This document shows positions 14,592 to 22,100 of a stretch of 32,028 nt of DNA, one piece after another; position 1 is the stretch's first letter, and each line of letters begins with the position of its first letter. The stretch spans positions 1-32,028 of IMG/VR virus record IMGVR_UViG_3300020193_000085. One strand, written 5' to 3'. Source of the stretch: a virus. Position numbers and translations under genes: made by a program. A model generated the notes under the pieces. The model searched no databases. It was not told the DNA's origin and saw nothing but the letters and a program-made list of their open reading frames with translations.

Positions 14592-15307
14592 TGCAGCGCG
14601 AACTGTTCCCGCGAAAAAGGACGCAGCTAAACCGGAGCCGCAAGAGCACCGGAGACAAGGTCAGGAACGCGGCGCCGATCGACACCACCGGGCGCGACTT
14701 CGTCTCGACCTCCGGCGTCAGGGGGAAGGGCGTAAGCCTCGGCATCGACGTCAAGGTCAACCACAAGAGCTTCGCCAGCACGATCAAGCAGATAAAATCC
14801 TTTGAGAAACTAATCCATAGGATGGGGGACCGCGACGACAGCGCGACCCCGGGCTTGACGCACTTCGCGGGCGTCTACCTCATGATAGGGAAGATTTACG
14901 GGCGCGCGCAGGTGTGCGTCCCCCCCGCCGTCACGGTATTGAAGCCCATGGTGGCGATGATGTTCGCAGAGAACTTCGCCACCAACGGCCTGCCTTCCGG
15001 CGGCTGGGCCCCGCTCAGCCCGGCCTACGGAGCCTGGAAGCTGCTCAAGTACCCGGGCAGACCCACGATGCAGGCGACGGGGAGGTTGTTCCAGAGCCTG
15101 ACAATCGGACTGAGCACGGACAAGATAAAGAACGACTCGGTGGAGTTCGGCAACAAGGTCAGGTACTCAACCTGGCACCAGTACGGCACCACCCGGATGC
15201 CGATGCGCAGGCTCGTGTTTGAGCGACCGGGTTTCGCCAAGGCGGCCGGGAACGTCTTCGCCAAGATAGCTGTTGGGCGTCCGTCGGGCAGGATAGACCT
15301 GAGATGA
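14591..15307 (+). CDS. Virion morphogenesis / tail-completion protein (Mu gpG-like)
   Basis: A 238-residue protein whose C-terminal half fits the phage virion morphogenesis family (Mu gpG, P2 gpS): MFAENFATNGLPSGGWAPLS, LKYPGRPTMQATGRLFQSL, then YSTWHQYGTTRMPMRRLVF, where a W/H-Q-x-G...(I/M)PxRxF ending is characteristic. These proteins sit at the neck and help finish the tail or join it to the head. The N-terminal 80 residues are basic and unrecognised. The ATG overlaps the connector stop (TAATG), and its stop overlaps the following ATG as ATGA. The family call is fairly secure because of the ordered motifs and gene order. Confidence 0.85.
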   Translation: MQRELFPRKRTQLNRSRKSTGDKVRNAAPIDTTGRDFVSTSGVRGKGVSLGIDVKVNHKSFASTIKQIKSFEKLIHRMGDRDDSATPGLTHFAGVYLMIGKIYGRAQVCVPPAVTVLKPMVAMMFAENFATNGLPSGGWAPLSPAYGAWKLLKYPGRPTMQATGRLFQSLTIGLSTDKIKNDSVEFGNKVRYSTWHQYGTTRMPMRRLVFERPGFAKAAGNVFAKIAVGRPSGRIDLR

Positions 15308-15930
15308 GCGATGTCGGTGCGCACGAATTCGAGGCGATGTACGGACCGCAATTTGCGAAGCAGTTCGTCAACGACTACCTGAAGCTCGAGGTGCCGAAGA
15401 GGCTCGTGAAGTACAGGAACTACTGGAATGTGTCCAACGACGACATGCCCGATCCCGCCGAATACCTCGACTACGAACCGGCGACGATGGACGTCTGGCC
15501 CACCCTGATCACCGTGTCGCTCTCGGCCCGCGGATTCACGAGGGTCGGGCACATGCGCTACGGCGATCCGGAGTACGAGGTCTCCTACAACATGCGCACC
15601 TACGTCTGGGCGAGGACCGAAGGCGAGAAGTCCGTGACGACCATGCGGGACAGGCTGATAGTGGTGGCCAGGTCGGCGCTGATGGATCACCCGTGCCTCA
15701 GGAGGAGGAACCCCGAGAGACAGGCGAGGATAGAGGAGTCGTCCGTCACCGAGGAGTACTCCGAGCTGACGCTCCTGAAGGGCGACAGATATCTAGCGGG
15801 GGCCTACGTCGGCTACGAGCTGAAGATAGAGGAACCGATAGTCAGAGAGAAGCTCGCCGACTTCGATGACATAGACCTGGTGGTGCAGGGTGTAAAATTG
15901 ATGGACGGAATCCCCGATCCGGAGGAATAA
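15304..15930 (+). CDS. Putative tail terminator / neck protein
   Basis: A 208-residue protein starting MSDVGAHEFEAMYG. The central part (MDVWPTLITVSLSARGFTR, YEVSYNMRTYVWARTEGEK, TMRDRLIVVARSALMDHPCL) has the layout of small alpha/beta phage tail-terminator or neck proteins: an N-terminal helix, then strands with a Y.v...Rvyvwv-like motif and a helix before a long loop. It sits between the gpG-like gene and the sheath, which is where tail terminators lie. The ATG overlaps the previous stop by four bases. The role is inferred more from position than from sequence. Confidence 0.65.
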   Translation: MSDVGAHEFEAMYGPQFAKQFVNDYLKLEVPKRLVKYRNYWNVSNDDMPDPAEYLDYEPATMDVWPTLITVSLSARGFTRVGHMRYGDPEYEVSYNMRTYVWARTEGEKSVTTMRDRLIVVARSALMDHPCLRRRNPERQARIEESSVTEEYSELTLLKGDRYLAGAYVGYELKIEEPIVREKLADFDDIDLVVQGVKLMDGIPDPEE

Positions 15931-16353
15931 ATGCAGCAATTCATCCCAGTATCCGAGGTCGGCAATGACCAGGAATCGTCCGTCGCCTCGTCCCACATGA
16001 AGATCCTGAACGTCTCGACGATAATGGCCAAGGTGACTGACGAGGGACACAAACTCATGCCCGGTGAGCAGGCGTACGTCCTGGCCGGTTCCAGGAACCT
16101 TGAAGAGGCCCTCGCAAGACGAAGCGTCATTCTGCTTGGGGACAACCAAACATCCACGGAGAGCGACAAGCAACCCAAAAAAAAGCCGATCCCAAAAGCC
16201 CAGGCCTCGGCAGAGGCTACTGCTGTCCCCGTCGCTTCTGACAGTGGGCCCGAGGCCCCGGCCGCCAAGAAGTCCGAAACGGGCACGGCCGAGGCGAGCA
16301 AACCGGGTGCCGAAGGTGACGGTGCAAAAAACGGCCCCGGTGACCGCGGGTAA
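15931..16353 (+). CDS. Small pre-sheath protein with disordered Ala/Pro/Lys tail
   Basis: A 140-residue protein. The first 65 residues look folded (MKILNVSTIMAKVTDEGHKL, PGEQAYVLAGSRNLEEALAR), and the rest (about 72-140) is low-complexity Ala, Pro, Lys, Ser and Glu with no hydrophobic core. GGAGG precedes the ATG, immediately after the previous stop. The position just upstream of the sheath suggests a small tail or sheath accessory. No family is recognised; the folded part resembles short beta-rich phage modules only in general terms. Confidence 0.7.
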   Translation: MQQFIPVSEVGNDQESSVASSHMKILNVSTIMAKVTDEGHKLMPGEQAYVLAGSRNLEEALARRSVILLGDNQTSTESDKQPKKKPIPKAQASAEATAVPVASDSGPEAPAAKKSETGTAEASKPGAEGDGAKNGPGDRG

Positions 16354-16354
16354 A

Positions 16355-16441
16355 ATGGCTAATTTCAAAACGTGTAATTCTGAAAGCAGTCGGAATGCTA
16401 TTATTCCTACTGAGCAAATCCACGACATCGGAGGATCATAA
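16355..16441 (+). other. AT-rich sheath leader with 28-codon ORF and hairpin
   Basis: The gap before the sheath is visibly AT-richer than its surroundings. It contains an exact ATG-to-TAA frame of 28 codons (MANFKTCNSESSRNAIIP...) whose stop touches the sheath ATG, and a stem CAGTcGGAAT/ATTCCtACTG at 16387-16412 (nine pairs, one mismatch, loop GCTATT). TAAAAT at 16351-16356 could be a -10. The sheath ribosome site GGAGG is inside the short ORF. The peptide has no ribosome site of its own, so a regulatory leader is more likely than a protein. Confidence 0.45.
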
Positions 16442-17905
16442 ATGCCTGGAATAGTCTTAACGACATCGGTGGTAACTGGTCCCTCAACGGTCACCATTTC
16501 GCCAACCTCAACATTGTTTATCGCCGGGGTTACGACTCGCGGCCCAGAGGGCAACGCTTTCTTGGTTCAGAGCTTGGCAAATTTCGAAGACATCTACGGT
16601 GGCTACACGTCCTCGGGGTACGTCCATCAAACCCTTCAGGCCTTCTTCGAGGAAGGCGGCTCTAGGGCCTACGTCTCGCGTGCCATCGGCACAGGCGCGG
16701 CACTCGCAAGCGCCGCTCTCCCGAACAGCGCTTCTCCAGCCGTAACCGTCCTGACACTCAAGGCCTCGGGCGAAGGCACGTGGCCTCACTCCGGAGCCAT
16801 GAAGGCGGAGATCACCCACCCGACCGCAGGCTCAAGCTTCAGGATCAGGATCATCCTCAACGACGAAGTCGTGTACTCAACCCCCGTCCTCACATCCAAG
16901 GAGGACGCGGTCGAGGAGATCAACAACAGCGCGGTGGCGTCGTTGTACGTCATCGCCGAAGTGGGCGCGGGTGCCGGAATCCCGGCCGTCAGCACGGGCA
17001 TCAACTTCACGGGCGGCAACAACGGCTCGGTCCCGACAGACGCCCAGATGGCTTCCGCTCTCGACTCGTTCATCAAGACGCTCGGTTCCGGTGCGGTGTG
17101 CATTCCCGGGGAATTCGGAAACACGATCTGGGAAGCCCTGATGGAGCACGCCGCGGAGAACAACAGGACCGCGATCCTCGGTTTCGACCGCGACCAGACG
17201 GTGGAGCAAGTGATCGCAAGTGCGGGTGGCCTGGCGGAGCACGATGGTGCAGAGACTTCCGCGTGGTACTACCCGTGGGTCAAGGTGGAGAGGAACGGCC
17301 TCACGATCTCCACGCCGTGCGAGGGTTACGTCGCCGCCAAGAGGGCCAAGCTTCACAACGATATCGGCCCTTGGTCGGCGTACGCCGGCATCGGCACCAA
17401 CTCGGATTTCGTCAAGGGCACCTTCGTGGCCATCACGAACGACCAGGCCAACACCCTGAACGACGGATACGTCAACCCGATCAGGGTCATCAACGGCGAC
17501 ACGAGGATCTACGGCGCGAGGTCGGCTTCGTCCGACACGGACAACTACAGGTTCATCACGGCCAAGGAAGTGGTCAACTACGTCGTCGCTCAGGCCGAAA
17601 TCAGGCTCGAGCGCCTGGTCTTCAGCGTCATCGACGGAAGGGGAACCTTGTTCGGCGAGGTCAAGTCGGTTCTGACCGGAATTCTTGACCCGCTGGCCCA
17701 GGCCGGAGCCCTGTACCCGTTGTTCGCCGAGAACGGCAAGATGATTGACCCGGGATACAAGGTGACGGTCAACGAGCAGCTCAACCCGGTCACGCAGTTG
17801 GCCACGGGGACGGTTAAGGCGCGTGTCGGTCTCAGGGTCTCTTCGCTCGGAGAAACGATCGAAGTGGAGATCAGCAAGTCAAATCTCACCGCATCTCTAG
17901 CCTAA
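16442..17905 (+). CDS. Contractile tail sheath protein
   Basis: A 487-residue protein whose N-terminal part (LFIAGVTTRGPEGNAFLVQS, FEDIYGGYTSSGYVHQTL, FFEEGGSRAYVSRA) and C-terminal part (RLVFSVIDGRGTLFGEVK, VGLRVSSLGETIEVEIS) match phage tail sheath subunits; the 'FF..GG.r.YV.R' signature is diagnostic. The middle (residues about 90-190) is a variable domain of the sort that decorates the sheath surface. The sheath contracts to drive the tube into the host cell, so the phage is a myovirus. A GGAGG ribosome site lies in the leader, and the tail tube gene follows after 15 bases. Confidence 0.95.
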   Translation: MPGIVLTTSVVTGPSTVTISPTSTLFIAGVTTRGPEGNAFLVQSLANFEDIYGGYTSSGYVHQTLQAFFEEGGSRAYVSRAIGTGAALASAALPNSASPAVTVLTLKASGEGTWPHSGAMKAEITHPTAGSSFRIRIILNDEVVYSTPVLTSKEDAVEEINNSAVASLYVIAEVGAGAGIPAVSTGINFTGGNNGSVPTDAQMASALDSFIKTLGSGAVCIPGEFGNTIWEALMEHAAENNRTAILGFDRDQTVEQVIASAGGLAEHDGAETSAWYYPWVKVERNGLTISTPCEGYVAAKRAKLHNDIGPWSAYAGIGTNSDFVKGTFVAITNDQANTLNDGYVNPIRVINGDTRIYGARSASSDTDNYRFITAKEVVNYVVAQAEIRLERLVFSVIDGRGTLFGEVKSVLTGILDPLAQAGALYPLFAENGKMIDPGYKVTVNEQLNPVTQLATGTVKARVGLRVSSLGETIEVEISKSNLTASLA

Positions 17906-17920
17906 TCGGAGGAATAAACC

Positions 17921-18364
17921 ATGGCAAATTCCAAATACACTCAACGACAAATTCTCGCAAAGCTCGAGCCGATCGGCACAGTCGCCCCCGATTTCGATCA
18001 CTTCTTTGCGCAGGTGTCGGGCGGTGAGATTACGGCTGCGGTGGAGAAGATCTACACGGGCGGGTCGAAGTTCCCGGAACTCCTCTGCGCCCCATCCGAG
18101 GTCGGCGACGTCACCCTCACGAGGCACTACTCCGACGACGACAAGACCTCGCTCAACACGGCCCGCCAGCACGTAGGCAGGATCTACTACAACATCACGA
18201 TCTACCGGACCAACTGCGACCTCGCCGATTCGGTGCCCGACAGGCAGTACAACAACGCCCTCCTGGTCGGCCTCACCGAGCCGGACGGGGACGCATCCTC
18301 GGGCGCACCCGCCACCTACGCGATGACCTTCTCAATAAACGGCGCACCAGCACCAAATCCGTAA
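17921..18364 (+). CDS. Tail tube protein
   Basis: A 147-residue protein that follows the sheath directly with a GGAGG ribosome site. It fits the small beta-barrel tube family by size and position: a helical start (KYTQRQILAKLEPIG), alternating strands (DVTLTRHYSDDD, GRIYYNITIYRTNCDL) and a C-terminal strand (YAMTFSINGAPAPNP). In contractile phages the tube gene always follows the sheath gene, and the tube forms the DNA channel inside it. The sequence alone would give only moderate confidence; gene order raises it. Confidence 0.85.
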   Translation: MANSKYTQRQILAKLEPIGTVAPDFDHFFAQVSGGEITAAVEKIYTGGSKFPELLCAPSEVGDVTLTRHYSDDDKTSLNTARQHVGRIYYNITIYRTNCDLADSVPDRQYNNALLVGLTEPDGDASSGAPATYAMTFSINGAPAPNP

Positions 18365-18372
18365 GCCAAAAA

Positions 18373-18391
18373 CCGTCAGATTCCCTGACGG
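18373..18391. terminator. Perfect 7-bp hairpin after the tail tube gene
   Basis: CCGTCAG and CTGACGG are separated by ATTCC. On the plus strand the stem is followed by GGAGGG, so it is not a classic terminator for the tail operon. Read on the minus strand it is followed by five Ts, which is a Rho-independent shape for antisense transcripts. On the plus strand it could lower read-through or protect the abundant tube mRNA end. Confidence 0.45.
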
Positions 18392-18434
18392 GAGGGTTGC
18401 ACAACGGAGCGTGACTGCGCGCTAGGTTCAGCAC

Positions 18435-18926
18435 ATGGAAGAAAACACCGTGAAAACACAACCCACCACACCCGAACCGACCCTCCTCGACCAGCTCAAG
18501 GCCGTGATCGCCAAGAAGGTCGAGAGACCGAACGTCTTCATCGAGGTCCCCGAGAGGCCCGGAGTGAAGCTGCTCGTCAGCCCGAACCTCACCCAGGCGC
18601 AGATCCGCGGCTGGCAGAAGCAGTGCGGAAGCGAGACACAAAGGGGCCTCGACTCCACGAGGTTCGCCTGCACCGTCGTGGGCCACGCCACGAAGGGCGT
18701 GTACCTGCAGGGGGACGAGGTGCTGCAGGACGGCCAGTGGCCGGTCAACTTCGCCTCGAAGCCGATCCTCGAAATGACGCACTGCGACAAGGCGATCCCC
18801 GACGCCGTCCAGAAATTCTTCGGCATCGACGCCCACGTTGAGGCCGCGGCGCTGGCGATCATCGACGCCTGCGGATTCGGCGACACCATCCAGGCCGAGG
18901 CAACGGAAAACCCTACGAAGAACTAA
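18435..18926 (+). CDS. Tail assembly chaperone (short, gpG-type form)
   Basis: A 163-residue protein just ahead of the tape measure gene, the standard place for the tail assembly chaperone. It has a core with KLLVSPNLTQAQIRGWQKQC and a C-terminal helical part (ILEMTHCDKAIPDAVQKFFG). Such chaperones bind the tape measure so that the tube polymerises along it and are absent from the finished virion. The zero frame stops at TAA 18924-18926; just before it a GGAAAAC sequence permits a shift to the -1 frame, which is open to 19108. The ratio of the two products is usually fixed by the shift. Confidence 0.85.
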   Translation: MEENTVKTQPTTPEPTLLDQLKAVIAKKVERPNVFIEVPERPGVKLLVSPNLTQAQIRGWQKQCGSETQRGLDSTRFACTVVGHATKGVYLQGDEVLQDGQWPVNFASKPILEMTHCDKAIPDAVQKFFGIDAHVEAAALAIIDACGFGDTIQAEATENPTKN

Positions 18927-19108
18927 TCGAGGAGTTGTCGCAAGACAACCGCGTAATAGCCGCCGCTCGATTAGGCGAGCTATGGGGAACCGATCCGGTC
19001 AGGCTGCTCGACTCGGGCCTCGATGAATGGGTCGTCAGATACGCCTGTGCTAAAGTTATATCGGCGGACCGCGAGAGGGAACGACGCGAATCGGAGAACT
19101 CTGGCTAG
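18435..19108 (+). CDS. Tail assembly chaperone, -1 frameshift product (gpGT-type form)
   Basis: If the ribosome slips back one base at GGAAAAC (18905-18911), translation continues in the -1 frame with GKPYEELIEELSQDNRVIA, then LGELWGTDPVRLLDSGLDEW, and stops at TAG 19106-19108, giving about 224 residues. The extension has no start codon or ribosome site of its own, fills the gap up to the tape measure, and looks like protein (helical, charged, with a conserved-type LDEW motif). This matches the G/GT arrangement of many tailed phages, where the longer form links the chaperone to the tape measure and tube. The extension is firm; the exact shift site is inferred. Confidence 0.85.
18905..18949 (+). 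promoter_or_regulatory. Programmed -1 frameshift site with downstream stem-loop
   Basis: The zero frame reads ACG GAA AAC; slipping back gives GGA AAA C. The A-site re-pairs well (AAC to AAA), while the P-site tRNA for GAA must pair with GGA, which is weaker than the textbook GGGAAAC. A perfect stem GTTGTC/GACAAC with a GCAA tetraloop lies at 18934-18949, 22 bases downstream. That is farther than the usual 5-9 bases but may still help. Confidence 0.75.
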
Positions 19109-19138
19109 TCCGATAACCCCGACTCCTGGGAGCCAATC

Positions 19139-22100
19139 TTGCCCGACGAGATAGTCACTATACGCATTGATTTCGAGGCCAATCAGCGCGACATGGCGCG
19201 GGTGCTCGCCGAGATCGAGGGCTTCACCGAGGCGGTCGACGCCGCCAACGACTCGTCCGACAGGTTCTCGCGGACGACGAACAGAATGAACCGCACCGTC
19301 AGACACGCGGACGAGCCCCTCGCCGCGATGAAAAAGAGGTACCACGACCTCGAGAAATCCGGCAAAAGTCTCGGAAGACGCATGGTCGATAACAACAAGT
19401 TGATGATGGGTTTTAGGAGGCTCGCGCGCCTCCTCTTCTTCCAGCTGATCGCCCTGGCCGCCGAGTTCGTGATCACGGCGGCGACGCTGGCGTCGGTGAA
19501 CCTGCTCTTCAAGACTGGGCGGATAGTGGCCAAGGGCTACAACCTCACCCTCGGCGCCGTCGGAGCGGCCCTGGCGACTGTCGCCGTGGCGGCGACCTCC
19601 GCCGTCGCCGCCTTCAAGGAGTTCAACGCCGCGGCGGCGGCGTGGCAGTACAAGGGGGCGAACATCTACGGCTCCGCCACCGGCGCGGCGGCGGCGGCGA
19701 TGAGGGGCCTGTACTCGGACACGAACCTCGCCACCATGGGCGTCGTGAACCTGACGCAGGCCTACAAGTCGATGTCGCAGCAGGGCAGGGTGACGAGCGC
19801 CCAGACCAAGGCGCTGTCCGGCGCAATGGACTTCACCGCGAGGTCGCAGGACCAGACCAAGTCGTTCCAGGCGATGGCCAACTTCGTGGCCATACTCCAG
19901 AAGGAGGGCAAGGTCACGGGCAAGGCGAGCACGGCCGCGTCGGGGGTCAGCAAGGAGTTCGCGGAGGCGATCAAGAAGTCCAAGGGCAAGGACGCAAAGA
20001 GCATCATGGCGTCCATGGCGACCGGCAAGCTCGCGCAGCAGGCGGGCGTCAGCGGCGAGTTCGGGTCAATCAAGGGGACCCTCGTCGCGCAGTTCAAGCA
20101 GATAACCGTCGCCCTCGCCCAGGACATGGCCGACTTCGGAGACCGGTTCCTCAACGACGCGCGAAGGGTGCTGGACGGGCTGTTCAAGAACGTGCGCAAC
20201 ATGTTCGCGAGACTGGCGCCCGAGTTCACCTTCTTCGGGAAGAACAAGCTCTTCCCGGCGATCACGACGATAGGCAACGCACTCGAGAGGTTCTCCGTGA
20301 CCCTCATGAGGAAGTACCTCCCGATGCTGTTCGGAGCGTCGCAGTGGTTCAAGAGGACGTCGGCCTCGTTCATGAAGTCGTTCAACCAGTTCAAGAACTC
20401 CCTCGAGAAGTTCCGCGAGGGGTCGCGGATAATCACCGAGACGTTCAAGGGTCCGCTGCTCGCCATATTCAGGATCTTCGGCAGGAACGCCGAGCAGCTC
20501 GGCTACCTCGCCGAGGACAACGAGGAGCAGTTCATCGCCTGGGGCAGCGCCCTCGAGAGGCTGATCTTCGCCATAGGCGACTGGTTCGCCGCGCTCAAGG
20601 TCGCCTTCACCGAGGCCCTGCCCGTGCTGACCGGGATCGTGAACATCCTGACCAAGCTCATCGACACTATGTCCGGCGTGATCAGGGGGATCGGGACGTT
20701 CAGGCTCGGCGGCGGGGAGGGGTTCCTCGGGATGGGCGGAAGGGGAGAAGGCCCGAGCGGAACCGTCGGGGGCGGGCTCGGACCCGGCATCGGTTCGCTG
20801 GTGACCCTCGGCCTGCTCTTCGGCGGGCTCAAGGGCTCCAGGACGGCCTACAGGATAAGGAGGGCCGGCCGCGGAACCGTCGGGGACTTGATGAACCCCG
20901 CCTCGAAATACGCGGCGGCACAGACCCCGCGGGGCATTCTCGGCGGGATCCCCGCGATATTCAGCCGGAAGAGGTACAGCCGCAACGCCGGGAACCAGAG
21001 GCTGACGCCGGCGGAGGTGGCGGCCAACCTCGCGTACCAGCACACGATGGTGACCCAGGGGAGAAGCCACTTCGACCCCTTCACGACGAGGCCGCGCCCC
21101 ATGACCTTGGTCAGGGGCGCCGAGATGATGGGGACCGGCAAACATGCCCAGGCATATGCTCGGGACGACTCAGCGAAGATAGGTTTCGCGGACCTGGGCG
21201 CGTTCAGAACCCACATGGGGGTCATCGACCAGGGCCTGGCGTCGCCGGTGGCCGGAGGGTTCCTCCAAAGCACGATCGCGAGCCAGAGGCTAAGGGCGGA
21301 CTACGAGGCTTCGGACGCCGCCGTGCGGGCCGATCCCCTTTGGGGCAGATGGAGCGACAAGAAACGATTGCAAGCGCTCACGCAGGGGCGGGAGGATGTC
21401 TCCGCCAAGCACATGCGAATGGAGAACTTGAGAAGGGATCTCATGTTCGGCGGCAGCGGCTTCAAGAACATCTTCGGGAGCGCGATAGTGACCGCCGAGG
21501 GCCCTGGCGGCTCGCTATCAGCGCGGAGGGAGGGGCTAGTCCAGTCCCTCGGCCGCGCCATCACGGGGAGGGGAATGCTGAGGGAGATAAAAGCAACCGA
21601 AGCGTACGGAACCGCAATGGCGCAGCCGAGGACCGGGTGGCAGGGCCTGCCGAATGCGATCGCGTTGGCGGGGATGCCAGTTCCCTCCGAACTGCAGATC
21701 GCCAGGGAAAAGTCGTTCAAGGAGTTCCTCGAGAGGGACCGCACCTCCGGCGGCAGGAAATTCGTCGACGAGACGGGGAAACTGGATGACAAGCGAGCCC
21801 GAGCGGCGGCCCGAGCGTTCGCAATGGAGCAGTTCAAGACCCGCAGAAGGGCGACGTTCATGGGAATGGGCGAGGCCGGGCAGGCGAGCCTGCGAAAAAC
21901 CTTCAACCCGATGATGGGCATGATGGGCGGCATGGTCCTCTCGACGGGGGTCACCAACAAGATACGCGACGAGGAGATGCGTAAGGCCGCAAACAACGCC
22001 CTCGGCGTCGGCGCGATGTTCGGCGGCAGGGGGATGGCCGTGGCCGCTGGGCTCACCCTTTTGAAATCGACCAGCACCGGCAAGGCGATGGCGGGAGGCG

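Noticed and set aside
19642-21789. Long open frame in another frame inside the tape measure gene
   Set aside because: Arg/Gly/Gln-rich and motif-free; the tape measure frame is continuous through it. The same applies to frames at 1577-3055, 23701-24825 and 27448-29034.
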